From positions 1 through 19,016 of the forward strand of contig JALURI010000273.1 of assembly GCA_027016965.1 (NCBI GenBank): a stretch of DNA of 19,016 nt, in the 5' to 3' direction. Origin of the DNA: Geoglobus sp. GTDB taxonomy: Archaea; Halobacteriota; Archaeoglobi; Archaeoglobales; Archaeoglobaceae. Every line of letters starts with the position of its first letter. The first letter of the stretch is position 1. The notes under the pieces are model-generated. The model was not told where the DNA came from and did no database searches. It worked only from the letters and a program-made list of their open reading frames with translations. A program made the translations under genes and the position numbers. Below, piece by piece: positions 1 to 7,412 of this stretch.

Positions 1-407
1 ACATAAGGGGACCGGTTGTGATGGGTGAGAACTGTGATATAGGCCCGAATGCTGTAATAGGACCTGGAGTCTCCATAGGCAACAACACGAGAATTGAACC
101 CTTTTCTGTGATCAATAACAGCGTTGTTGGGGATAATGTGAAAATCGGAAGCGGGAGCAGGATCGAAGCCTCGGTTATAGACTCGGGAACCAAGATAAGG
201 CCAGGATTCACGGCTGTAAAAGATGTTGCATCTCTTGATGTTGATAACAGAATTGTGAAGCTTGAAACCGGAGTGTTTGTTGGTGAGAGGTGCAGTATAG
301 GTGCCAAGGTAACTGCAATGCCCGGGACGGTTATTGGGAATGAAGTGGCTGTTGCACCCCTGAAGGTGATTTCAGAAAACATTCCTGATGGCTCGAGGGT
401 GTTGTGA
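1..407 (+). CDS. GlmU-like sugar-1-phosphate nucleotidylyltransferase/acetyltransferase, C-terminal part (5' truncated)
   Basis: This is the C-terminal end of a protein whose start lies outside the window: the frame is open from base 3 and an in-frame GTG/ATG at 18/21 is internal, because the residues before it (IRGPVV) already belong to the fold. About 135 residues are visible, built of hexapeptide repeats such as CDIGPNAVIGPGVSIGNNTR, the signature of a left-handed beta-helix acyltransferase. Archaeal proteins of this kind join an N-terminal NTP-transferase domain to this helix and make UDP-GlcNAc or a related nucleotide sugar from the hexosamine phosphate. The stop TGA touches the ATG of glmS, which makes the hexosamine phosphate, so the two form an operon. 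The exact substrate (GlcNAc-1-P, GalNAc-1-P or glucose-1-P) cannot be read from this part. Confidence 0.85.
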   Translation, partial: IRGPVVMGENCDIGPNAVIGPGVSIGNNTRIEPFSVINNSVVGDNVKIGSGSRIEASVIDSGTKIRPGFTAVKDVASLDVDNRIVKLETGVFVGERCSIGAKVTAMPGTVIGNEVAVAPLKVISENIPDGSRVL

Positions 408-2183
408 ATGTGCGGGATCGCAGGTTACATCGGCTTCAGGAGGGCTGATGAGGTTATAATTTCTGCACTGAAAAGGCTTGAATATCGAGGCTATGACTCG
501 TGGGGAGTTGCCGTCAGACATGAAAACGAGATACGGCTGATAAAGAGGATGGGAGCGATAGGAGACGAAAAGACTTACAGCGTTGCTGAAGGGAATGCCG
601 GCATCGGCCATACAAGGTGGGCCACTCACGGCAAACCCTCTGAAATCAACGCTCACCCCCACACAGACTGCAGCGGGAAAATTGCTGTGGTGCACAACGG
701 AATAATCTCCAACTTCCAGTCGCTTAAAGAAGAGCTGGAGAGCAGAGGGCATGTCTTCAGCTCTGAAACCGATACAGAGGTGATTGCCCATCTCATCGAG
801 GAGTTCTACAAGGGAGATCTGAGAGAGGCTGTGGAGAAGACTATAGGCAGGCTTAAGGGCTCGTACGCTTTAGTTGTGATGCACGCTGAAAAAGATGAGC
901 TTGTTGCAGCCCGTTACAAAAGCCCGCTTGTGCTCGGTGTTGGTGATGATGAGCTGATAATTGCCTCTGATGTCCCTGCGATTCTCGACTACACCAGCAG
1001 GGTCGTTTATCTTGAGGATGGAGACTTACTGGTTCTCATGAAAGGTGATTTTGAGATATTCAGCGATGGTAGGAAAGTCAACAGAAAAGTCGAGACGATT
1101 CCCTGGAGCATAGAGGATGCTGAGAAAGGAGGCTATGAGCACTTCATGCTCAAGGAAATCCACGAAATTCCAAGAGTTATTGAGGACACGCTGTTTGAGT
1201 ACCTTTCAGATGACATCGAAATTGACATCAGCTTTGCTGCAGGAGTTTCAGAAGTGACGTTCATCGCCTGCGGAACGTCGTATCACGCAAGCCTGATCGG
1301 TAAACATCTGATCGAGAAGCTTGCAGGAATTCCCGTAAGAGTTGAGTTTGCCTCTGAGTTCATCTACCACCAGCCTCCGATGCACAGAACCCTTGCGATA
1401 GCCATAACTCAGTCCGGAGAGACTGCTGACACCCTCGAGGCGATGAGGATCGCTAAGAAGCTTGGAGCAAGAACTCTTGCGATTGTCAATGTTCTTGGAA
1501 GCACTGCAACCAGAATAGCAGACCACGTTCTTTACACGAGGGCAGGGCCGGAGATAAGTGTCGCTGCAACAAAATCCTTCATCGCTCAGCTCATCGTTCT
1601 GTATCTTGTCGCTCTAAAGCTTTCAAGAATGACAAAGAGTGAAATGGAGGGACTGCTCGACGAGCTAAGAATTATGCCTGAGCTTGTGAAAGGCGTTTTA
1701 GAGCATGAGGACGAGATCAGAGCCATAGCGGAAAAGCTGTCAGATTACGGGAACATGATGTACATTGGCAGAGGCATAGGCGTGCCCATAGCCATGGAAG
1801 GAGCGCTAAAGATGAAGGAAATTTCCTATATTCACGCCGAGGCATATCCTGCTGGTGAGCTCAAGCACGGGCCCTTTGCACTGCTTGGCGAGAGAACACC
1901 TGTAATTGCTTCACTCACTCCGGATGAGACCTACGAGATAATGCTCGGCAACATAAAGGAGGTGAAGGCGAGAGAGAGCATTGTTGTGGCTGTTACCGGA
2001 CATGATGATGCTGAGGTGGAGAAGTACGTTGACCACGTTATCAGAGTGCCCAGAACCGATGCACTTTTTACTGCAGTAACCCACTCAGTCGCTCTGCAAC
2101 TGCTCGCATACTACACCGCCAAGGTAAGAAGGTGTGAGATTGACAAGCCGAGAAATCTTGCAAAGAGTGTGACTGTGGAGTAA
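408..2183 (+). CDS. glmS: Glutamine--fructose-6-phosphate aminotransferase (isomerizing)
   Basis: GlmS makes glucosamine-6-phosphate from fructose-6-phosphate and glutamine, the entry step of amino-sugar synthesis, in the cytosol. The protein has 591 residues, close to the usual 590-610. It begins MCGIAGYIG, placing the class II amidotransferase Cys nucleophile at position 2, followed by the GHTRWATHGKPSEINAHPH segment of the glutaminase domain. Two SIS domains follow: the first with ACGTSYHA (about residue 285) and TQSGETADT (about 333), the second with the YPAGELKHGP motif (about 480). It ends in the family tail KPRNLAKSVTVE. The start ATG directly follows the TGA of the upstream GlmU-like gene, so translation is probably coupled. 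No active-site residue appears to be missing. It is followed by a convergent gene. Confidence 0.97.
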   Translation: MCGIAGYIGFRRADEVIISALKRLEYRGYDSWGVAVRHENEIRLIKRMGAIGDEKTYSVAEGNAGIGHTRWATHGKPSEINAHPHTDCSGKIAVVHNGIISNFQSLKEELESRGHVFSSETDTEVIAHLIEEFYKGDLREAVEKTIGRLKGSYALVVMHAEKDELVAARYKSPLVLGVGDDELIIASDVPAILDYTSRVVYLEDGDLLVLMKGDFEIFSDGRKVNRKVETIPWSIEDAEKGGYEHFMLKEIHEIPRVIEDTLFEYLSDDIEIDISFAAGVSEVTFIACGTSYHASLIGKHLIEKLAGIPVRVEFASEFIYHQPPMHRTLAIAITQSGETADTLEAMRIAKKLGARTLAIVNVLGSTATRIADHVLYTRAGPEISVAATKSFIAQLIVLYLVALKLSRMTKSEMEGLLDELRIMPELVKGVLEHEDEIRAIAEKLSDYGNMMYIGRGIGVPIAMEGALKMKEISYIHAEAYPAGELKHGPFALLGERTPVIASLTPDETYEIMLGNIKEVKARESIVVAVTGHDDAEVEKYVDHVIRVPRTDALFTAVTHSVALQLLAYYTAKVRRCEIDKPRNLAKSVTVE

Positions 2184-2309
2184 ACCTCTGCTGTAGCTTT
2201 ACACAGGAATCTCACTCATGAACCTTGGACAGTTACTTTGAACTCACTCAGCATCTATGGAAAAATTTGCAGAAAATTTCATTAAGACTTGCCAAAAGTT
2301 CTGAAGAAA
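2184..2309. other. Convergent intergenic region
   Basis: These 126 bases lie between the ends of glmS (plus) and the permease gene (minus). I see no ORF, RNA gene or promoter. Two copies of CTCACTCA occur 32 bp apart (2211 and 2243), too short to interpret. The permease-proximal part carries T-runs on the minus strand. Confidence 0.6.
2261..2297 (-). terminator. Candidate T-rich archaeal terminator after the sulfate operon
   Basis: Read on the minus strand, three clusters of four to five T residues follow the permease stop codon within 50 bp, without an obvious stem-loop. Archaeal RNA polymerase terminates at such oligo-T stretches. This is suggestive only, since the local sequence is AT-rich anyway. 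Confidence 0.35.
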
Positions 2310-3053
2310 TTACAGCAGCGAGTTCAGCACCGTTACCAGTCCTATGATGGCAATCAGCAGATTTATTGCTTTTTTCAGCTTCTCACTTTCCACCTTGGTA
2401 CCGATTCTTGTTCCTGCATACACCCCAAACACCGAGCCCGAAATCAGCATTCCTGCAACTCTGTAATCCACACTACCGATAGAAGCGTAATTGATGAAGC
2501 TCATAAAAGAGAGAAGGAGTCCGTAGAAAATCGAGATTCCCACAACCTCTGCAGGGGAGATTCTTGCAAGATTTATCAGCGTGAAGCCCACAATAACACC
2601 GGCACCAACAGATGTGAACTGGACTGTAAGTCCGACAACAAATCCAAGAATGTACAGGTGAAACATCCTCGGTTTGATTGGTGGATTTAACTCTTTTCTG
2701 ATTATGCTGGCAAGAGCACTTGCTAAAAGAACGAAACCCAGAACGAAAGTGAGGTAGGCATTCAGAACATCCCTGCTGAGAACCCTGAGCAAATATCCTC
2801 CCAAGATGATCGCAGGAACACTTCCTGCAAGGAGTCTGAGGGCTATTTCATATCTGACTCTCCCCATTCTGTGGTGAAATGCTGTCCCGAAAATCTTTGT
2901 TGCGGTGACATACAGAAGGTCTGTTCCGACAGCTCTGAGGGGCTCCATTCCGAGGAAGATCAGAGATGGTGTGGTAAGTGCTCCTCCACCTATCCCTGTA
3001 AGACCGACAAGAAATCCCACAGCAAAGCCCAAGACTGTGAAAGTTATGTCCAA
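2310..3053 (-). CDS. TauE/SafE-family sulfite/organosulfonate exporter-like permease
   Basis: This is a membrane protein of about 247 residues with roughly eight hydrophobic segments and the TauE/SafE pattern of two related halves. The first half carries VGFLVGLTGIGGGALTTPS, the second VGLTVQFTSVGAGVIVGFT. Members move sulfite, sulfonates or other small anions across the cytoplasmic membrane. A longer reading from ATG 3083 would overlap the APS kinase gene by 17 bp. I prefer TTG at 3053, because AAAGGGGGAAGG, a strong ribosome binding site, lies just before it, and the protein then starts at the first membrane helix (MDITFTVLGFAVGF). It is the last gene of the sat operon, 13 bp after cysC. 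Context suggests a sulfur oxyanion substrate, with direction of transport unknown. Confidence 0.85.
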   Translation of the reverse strand: MDITFTVLGFAVGFLVGLTGIGGGALTTPSLIFLGMEPLRAVGTDLLYVTATKIFGTAFHHRMGRVRYEIALRLLAGSVPAIILGGYLLRVLSRDVLNAYLTFVLGFVLLASALASIIRKELNPPIKPRMFHLYILGFVVGLTVQFTSVGAGVIVGFTLINLARISPAEVVGISIFYGLLLSFMSFINYASIGSVDYRVAGMLISGSVFGVYAGTRIGTKVESEKLKKAINLLIAIIGLVTVLNSLL

Positions 3054-3066
3054 AAACCTTCCCCCT

Positions 3067-3606
3067 TTAAAGTATGAAACCAAGTTCTCTTGCCTTGGTT
3101 ATAACCAGATCAACCTCCTCATCAGGTGACATTTTAGAGCTGTCGATGAGTACCTCTGGATTCTCTGATTCCTCATACACTCCATTGTATCCTGTAAGAC
3201 CTCTAATCTCCCCGTTCATAGCCTTTCTGTAAAGTCCCTTTGGATCCCTCTTTATTCTCACCTCAAGTGGTGCATTGATGTAAACCTCGATAAAGTCCCC
3301 TATCTCTTTCCTTGCTTTCTCTCTGACAGCCCTGTAAGGAGAGATTAGAGAAACTATCGCTATGACTCCGTTTCTCGTGAGCAATTTTGCCATGTGAATC
3401 ACGATTCTGTTGTGCATCACTCTCGCTTCCTTGCTAAAGCCCAGTTCTGGATACAGTGTTTTTCTTATCTGATCTCCATCAAGTACTTCTACTCTGAATC
3501 CCATGGTTGAAAGTTTCTCAGCAAGCTTACTGGCAAGAGTTGACTTCCCCGCCCCACTTGGTCCGGTTAGCCAGATGGTGAATCCCTTCTCAAGGTTTCC
3601 ATGCAT
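3067..3606 (-). CDS. cysC: Adenylylsulfate (APS) kinase
   Basis: APS kinase phosphorylates the 3' hydroxyl of APS with ATP to give PAPS, the sulfate donor for sulfotransferases and PAPS reductases. The 179 residues match the stand-alone bacterial/archaeal enzyme. Visible are the P-loop GPSGAGKS (residues 15-22), LDGDQIRK (about 42-49), the GFSKEARVMHNR segment, ISPYRAVREKAR with the family Ser, and the lid GLYRKAMNGEIRGLTG followed by PEVLIDSS. The start ATG at 3606 is preceded by a strong ribosome binding site, GGGAGGTGGTG. It lies 12 bp after the phosphodiesterase gene in the sat operon. In purely dissimilatory sulfate reducers APS is reduced directly, so a dedicated APS kinase points to assimilation or sulfation. 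Confidence 0.95.
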   Translation of the reverse strand: MHGNLEKGFTIWLTGPSGAGKSTLASKLAEKLSTMGFRVEVLDGDQIRKTLYPELGFSKEARVMHNRIVIHMAKLLTRNGVIAIVSLISPYRAVREKARKEIGDFIEVYINAPLEVRIKRDPKGLYRKAMNGEIRGLTGYNGVYEESENPEVLIDSSKMSPDEEVDLVITKARELGFIL

Positions 3607-3618
3607 GACACCACCTCC

Positions 3619-5010
3619 CTAAGCAACGCTGTTTCCGCTCAGTCCTGCTTTAATTCCAAACAGCTTCAGCACAGTGGGGGCGAAATCGTATATGTCAGTT
3701 ATGATCTGCTTTGATCCGCTCATTCCAGGCACGTAAACTGAGAAAACCCCGTACTCTGAGTGGACAGCATCATCAGGTCCCGTATCATTTTCCTCAAGAT
3801 ACGGACTTTCATAACCAAGAGTTCCAGCAGCTCTCCAATTGAGATTATCAAGATAAACCATCATATCCGGCCTATCGCCCTTAGCTGCAGGATAGATGTT
3901 CTCAGGATAGTACACCACAGTATCCCATTTCTCACCATCAGGACCTCTTATAGATTTCACAAGTTCTGCAAGCTCATCTCTGAACTCAAAGAACCTTTCC
4001 TGGCTGATTACACCTTTTGATTCCCTACCATCAACATTTATGAACACTCTGGAATAGTAGCCTCCCCATGCCCATGCTCTGGTTTTGTTCCAGTCAACAT
4101 CCAGTCTTTCCAGCCTTGCACCCTCCCTGATCTCTCTATCGTTTATTTTAAGTAGACCCTCCTCTGAAAGCCACTGGTTTATGGCAAAGGCACCTTTCAT
4201 GGCCTTCACTCCATGATCTGAAACAATCATGACCGCAGTTTCGTCTAGATCAATCAGTCTCAGTGTTTTCCCGATTTCCCTATCGAGAAATCTGTAGTAA
4301 TCCTGTATGACATTTCTGTATTCACTCTCTGGCTCGTACAGATGATGGTTATCATCGAAATACTTCCAGAATGCATGATGAACTCTATCCAAGCCGATCT
4401 CCACGAACTTGAAAAAGTTCCAGTCTCGGTTTTCAATCAGATATCTGATAACCTCAAATCTCTTTTCGGTCATATCCCAGATTTTCTCCTTAACTTCACC
4501 TCTTTCATCCTTTCTGAATACCACATCGAAGATGTATTCTCCTACGAGCCTCTCTATTTCTCCTTTCAGCACTTCTGGATATGTGTAATCACTTTCTGCG
4601 TCTGGAGTTATGAAGCACCCTATCATACATCCATTAATCTTTCTGGGTGGATAGCTTGGAGGAATACCAACAAGAATCGATTTCTTTCCTTCTTCACCAA
4701 TATAATCCCATACAGCCTTTTCTCTGACCATCAGACTGTGAGCGATCCATATATTGTTGTATGTGCCTCTTTTTCTATGTCTGAATCCGTACAGCCCAAG
4801 CTCTCCAGGTGTTTTTCCGGTTGCCATCACCATCCATGCTGGAATAGTTATCGCAGGAATGCAGCTCTTCATCGGCCCGTAAGCTGATACTTCAAGTAGC
4901 TTTTTTATGCTGGGTAAATCTTCGAGAAATCTGTTGAACAGCAGTTCGGGAGGTGCAGAATCGAGACCCATGACAAACACTTTTTTAACACCCTGAATCT
5001 GATCACTCAA
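3619..5010 (-). CDS. Alkaline-phosphatase-superfamily phosphodiesterase/nucleotide pyrophosphatase-like protein
   Basis: This cytosolic-looking protein of 463 residues has no signal peptide. It shows the alkaline phosphatase superfamily metal sites: VMGLDSAPPELLF (metal Asp, about residue 17), IPAITIPAW (candidate nucleophile Thr, about 55), VSDHGVKAMKGAF (metal Asp-His) and a late His in DAVHSEYGV. The C-terminal DIYDFAPTVLKLFGI is typical of the phosphodiesterase/sulfatase/phosphoglycerate mutase group. Thr rather than Cys/Ser as nucleophile favours a phosphodiesterase or nucleotide pyrophosphatase over a classical sulfatase. A GTG at 5019 is possible, but TTG at 5010 sits five bases after AGGTGG and overlaps the preceding DHH stop as TTGA, so I chose it. 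Within the sat operon a nucleotide such as APS, PAPS or pAp, or a sulfated metabolite, is a reasonable but unproven substrate. Confidence 0.8.
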   Translation of the reverse strand: MSDQIQGVKKVFVMGLDSAPPELLFNRFLEDLPSIKKLLEVSAYGPMKSCIPAITIPAWMVMATGKTPGELGLYGFRHRKRGTYNNIWIAHSLMVREKAVWDYIGEEGKKSILVGIPPSYPPRKINGCMIGCFITPDAESDYTYPEVLKGEIERLVGEYIFDVVFRKDERGEVKEKIWDMTEKRFEVIRYLIENRDWNFFKFVEIGLDRVHHAFWKYFDDNHHLYEPESEYRNVIQDYYRFLDREIGKTLRLIDLDETAVMIVSDHGVKAMKGAFAINQWLSEEGLLKINDREIREGARLERLDVDWNKTRAWAWGGYYSRVFINVDGRESKGVISQERFFEFRDELAELVKSIRGPDGEKWDTVVYYPENIYPAAKGDRPDMMVYLDNLNWRAAGTLGYESPYLEENDTGPDDAVHSEYGVFSVYVPGMSGSKQIITDIYDFAPTVLKLFGIKAGLSGNSVA

Positions 5011-5951
5011 TCCAACCACCTCAGATGTGCTCGAAAAACTCTCATGACATGTTCAAGCCTTTCTGGCTTCATCACACACCCCATAACATCATCTTTCCCA
5101 CCTGCGCTTACACCAGTGGCTTTAAGATCTGAGATAATGTTATTCATGTCTATTTCAGAAGCTGCTTTTTTTGAGATTCTGTAGTAAAGCTGGACTTTTT
5201 CATTGAAATCACTGTTTATCACAAGAGTTTCATCGAATCCCATGTCCCAGACCAAGACTCTCGCAACTCTGGATATTATGTTGAATCTGCTTCTGAACTG
5301 GAGAAAGGCTCTCTTACCTCTACTATCAATCTCGGAAAGCACCCTTTCCACCTCCCCCTCAATCTCCTCAGTTTGCTTTATCCATGGTTCATGTTCAAGC
5401 AGATCCCTCCACTCTCTTTCCAGAATGATTTTAACAGCATCCTCAACACCCTCTCTACTGCATGAAATGTGATTGGAGTCTATGAGTTCAGCAATTCTTG
5501 CCGCCTGATTTTCAGTCATTCTCAGCTTTTCCATTGTTTTCTTTATTTCAGGAATGACAAAAGCAGCTCTGCCAACATCTCCAACCGTACCTATTACAGT
5601 CTCAGCACCCCAGGCATTGGCATGTCTGGAGATCACAAGAACGCAGGATTCTGCTCTTCTATCCTCAATAACAGGATTTATCTGCCTGACAACATCACTT
5701 TTGATTTCAGGCTGTTTGTGATGATCAAAGAAGGTGATTCTTTTCTCAATTTTCTCCACCTCTCCCGGAACATTCAAGTCTGCAACAAAAACAGACTCTG
5801 CTGTGTTAATGAGCATTTTTATTCTTTTATCAAACCTGTACTCCCCTACCGGTGGAGCAACATTCACAAAGTCGTTATCAGCAAGATGTTTAGCTATGAG
5901 CGAGGCTGAACATATTCCATCTGCGTCCCAGTGATGCACTATCAGATCCAT
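5007..5951 (-). CDS. DHH-family phosphoesterase (candidate pAp or nucleotide phosphatase)
   Basis: This is a 314-residue DHH superfamily phosphoesterase. Manganese-site motifs are visible in order: HHWDADGI (residues 6-13, a variant of the usual DxD motif), ADLN (57-60), FFDHH (74-78) and GTVGDVG (121-127). The C-terminal DHHA1-like part carries SAGGKDDVMG (282-291), in the place of the substrate-binding GGH motif. Relatives include RecJ, NrnA nano-RNase/pAp phosphatase and exopolyphosphatase. A longer reading starts at 5978 but overlaps sat; ATG 5951 lies 4 bp after the sat stop with GGAGTG as ribosome binding site. Position between sat and cysC suggests hydrolysis of pAp left after PAPS use, as NrnA-type enzymes do; this is inference from context. 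Confidence 0.85.
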   Translation of the reverse strand: MDLIVHHWDADGICSASLIAKHLADNDFVNVAPPVGEYRFDKRIKMLINTAESVFVADLNVPGEVEKIEKRITFFDHHKQPEIKSDVVRQINPVIEDRRAESCVLVISRHANAWGAETVIGTVGDVGRAAFVIPEIKKTMEKLRMTENQAARIAELIDSNHISCSREGVEDAVKIILEREWRDLLEHEPWIKQTEEIEGEVERVLSEIDSRGKRAFLQFRSRFNIISRVARVLVWDMGFDETLVINSDFNEKVQLYYRISKKAASEIDMNNIISDLKATGVSAGGKDDVMGCVMKPERLEHVMRVFRAHLRWLD

Positions 5952-5955
5952 TTTT

Positions 5956-7095
5956 TCACTCCACAAATGGATTCTCAAAGCTCCTTATCGCTTCATAAAC
6001 CTCCTTCCTCATGATGTGTTCAGGAGGAGCTTTGCCATTTGAAATGATCGTTCTGAGATTTGTTCCGCTTATTCTCTCTCTGAACTGCTCATCGTGGTTG
6101 CATATTTTGGTATTCACAACCCCTCCGCATTTACGGCAGTAAAATGCTTCATGGATAAACATCGGTACTATGTCAAGATCTGGAAACTGGTTAAAGATGT
6201 TCCATGCTTCATAAGGAGCATAATAATCCCCAACACCGGCATGGTCTCTTCCCACAATGAAGTGGGTTGCACCAAAGTTCTTCCGCATTATAGCATGGTG
6301 TAAAGCTTCTCGTGGCCCAGCGTATCGCATCTCATACCTTACAGTAGCCAGGACAGCAGCATCCTTAGGGTAGTAGTGTTTCAACAGGGACTCATAGGCT
6401 TTTATTATTACCTCATCTTTGAAATCTCCTCTTTTCTTTCTGCCGAGAACAGGGTTTATGAACAGCCCGTCAACAAAGGTCAGTGCTGCCTTCTGGACAT
6501 ATTCATGACCGAGATGAGGGACGTTTCTGGTTTGAAATGCTACAATTGTCTTCCACCCTCTCTCCCTGAAAAGGATTCTTGTTTCCATCGGTCTCAGTGT
6601 GTAGCTGGCAAATGGATTATGGCTGTCATTGAAAAGCTCTATCTCCCCTCCAACGAGGCACTCACCCATTTCATGGATTCTCGACACTCCCGGATGATTT
6701 GTATCAGTTGTTTTGAAAACCTTCTTGGCAAGCTCCTTTCTGTCAAACCTGTAGATTTCCTCAACATGCATCCTTGCAATAATGTGGTTCTCATGGTGAA
6801 GAAGTATTGCATCTCCCTCTCCGAAGTCTGCATTCCTGACATCAAGCACAACAGGGATTGTCCATGGCGTGTCATCGCTCAACCGCATGTGGTCAAGAAC
6901 TGAGATGTAGTCGGCCTCTGTAAAAAATCCTGTTAGAGGGGAGTATATTCCATGGGCTATATTTTCAACATCTATAGCCTCCCTGTGCTCAATCTTCAGC
7001 TTCGGATATTCGTGTTTTTCACTCAGAATTCTTTCTTTTGTTTTTCTGGATGCAACCTTTTTTACAATTCTTCCTCCATGGGGCTTTGATACCAT
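5956..7095 (-). CDS. sat: Sulfate adenylyltransferase (ATP sulfurylase)
   Basis: ATP sulfurylase activates sulfate with ATP to APS and pyrophosphate. The 379-residue protein is the archaeal/dissimilatory-type single-chain enzyme without a fused kinase domain. Active-site motifs are AFQTRNVPHLGHEY (QTRN at 188-191, HLGH at 194-197) and VGRDHAGVGDYY (281-292). A C-terminal zinc site is visible as CRKC (320-323) plus CNH (332-334), as in archaeal and Thermus enzymes. The start ATG at 7095 follows CAGGGA at about 8 bp. It is 18 bp downstream of the ribbon-helix-helix gene and 4 bp before the DHH gene. No APS reductase (aprBA) genes lie nearby, unlike the arrangement of the dissimilatory pathway in Archaeoglobus as I recall it, so here the APS probably feeds the adjacent APS kinase. 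Confidence 0.97.
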   Translation of the reverse strand: MVSKPHGGRIVKKVASRKTKERILSEKHEYPKLKIEHREAIDVENIAHGIYSPLTGFFTEADYISVLDHMRLSDDTPWTIPVVLDVRNADFGEGDAILLHHENHIIARMHVEEIYRFDRKELAKKVFKTTDTNHPGVSRIHEMGECLVGGEIELFNDSHNPFASYTLRPMETRILFRERGWKTIVAFQTRNVPHLGHEYVQKAALTFVDGLFINPVLGRKKRGDFKDEVIIKAYESLLKHYYPKDAAVLATVRYEMRYAGPREALHHAIMRKNFGATHFIVGRDHAGVGDYYAPYEAWNIFNQFPDLDIVPMFIHEAFYCRKCGGVVNTKICNHDEQFRERISGTNLRTIISNGKAPPEHIMRKEVYEAIRSFENPFVE

Positions 7096-7113
7096 ATCAA
7101 GTCCCTGCCGGCA

Positions 7114-7341
7114 TCAGTCCAGATACCCAAGAGCTCTGAGCCTCTCCTTCACCTTTTCTTCCTCTTCCTTGCTGAAGACTTCCTCCTTTTCCTCCTCTTC
7201 TAGGCTTGCAAGAACCTCTCTCAGAACATATGTGACGTAGTCTGAAACAGATGTAAAGCCTGTATCTTCTATTCTTGTCTTTATTTTGTCATACAGGGGC
7301 TTTGGAATCGAAACTGTTGTGTACTTCTTTTTATCAACCAT
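7114..7341 (-). CDS. Ribbon-helix-helix (CopG/Arc-type) transcriptional regulator, head of the sat operon
   Basis: A 75-residue protein. Its N-terminal 45 residues fit a ribbon-helix-helix domain: a beta strand KYTTVSIPKPLYDKI, then helices ending in SVSDYVTYVLREVLASL. RHH dimers insert the N-terminal strand in the major groove and often bind tandem operators side by side. The rest is a highly acidic coiled segment (EEEEKEEV...KEEEEK) followed by VKERLRALGYLD, a tail that resembles the end of many sulfatase/alkaline phosphatase-fold proteins. A GTG at 7350 would give three extra residues, but ATG 7341 directly follows GAGGTGAGG and is preferred. It is the first gene of the sulfate operon and lies right next to a 10-bp-periodic TAATTA array, so it is probably an autoregulator of the operon. 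Confidence 0.87.
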   Translation of the reverse strand: MVDKKKYTTVSIPKPLYDKIKTRIEDTGFTSVSDYVTYVLREVLASLEEEEKEEVFSKEEEEKVKERLRALGYLD

Positions 7342-7354
7342 ATTCCTCACCTCT

Positions 7355-7390
7355 TAATTAAGTATAATTAAATGTAATTAGATTGTATTA
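7355..7390. promoter_or_regulatory. Tandem TAATTA operator array (10-bp period)
   Basis: TAATTA occurs at 7355-7360, 7365-7370 and 7375-7380, with a degenerate GTATTA at 7385-7390: four boxes in exact 10-bp register, about one DNA turn. Each intact box is itself a palindrome. The array lies between the ribosome binding site of the RHH gene and its predicted TATA element, covering the expected transcription start. This geometry fits cooperative, side-by-side binding of RHH dimers that would block the promoter. Sequence and spacing are seen; binding is inferred. Confidence 0.75.
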
Positions 7391-7400
7391 AACGGTTTCG
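7385..7400 (-). promoter_or_regulatory. Predicted BRE/TATA promoter of the sat operon
   Basis: On the minus strand, CGAAACCG precedes TTTAATAC, a plausible BRE plus TATA box. A start about 26 bp on would fall near 7362, leaving room for the GAGGTGAGG ribosome binding site at 7345-7353. The TATA element overlaps the last box of the operator array. Confidence 0.5.
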
Positions 7401-7412
7401 GTTGTACCCGGG

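Noticed and set aside
372..791. 139-codon open frame on the minus strand inside glmS
   Set aside because: It is antisense to the conserved glutaminase domain of GlmS and has no recognisable motif; a shadow frame.
2211..2250. Direct repeat CTCACTCA 32 bp apart, considered as CRISPR or integration remnant
   Set aside because: Only two 8-bp copies with no further spacing pattern; expected by chance.
2289..2690. 133-codon plus-strand open frame antisense to the permease
   Set aside because: The minus-strand frame encodes clear TauE/SafE motifs; the plus frame is a low-complexity mixture with no start signal.
6376..6903. 175-codon plus-strand open frame antisense to sat
   Set aside because: Sat motifs are continuous on the minus strand; the antisense frame has no family resemblance.
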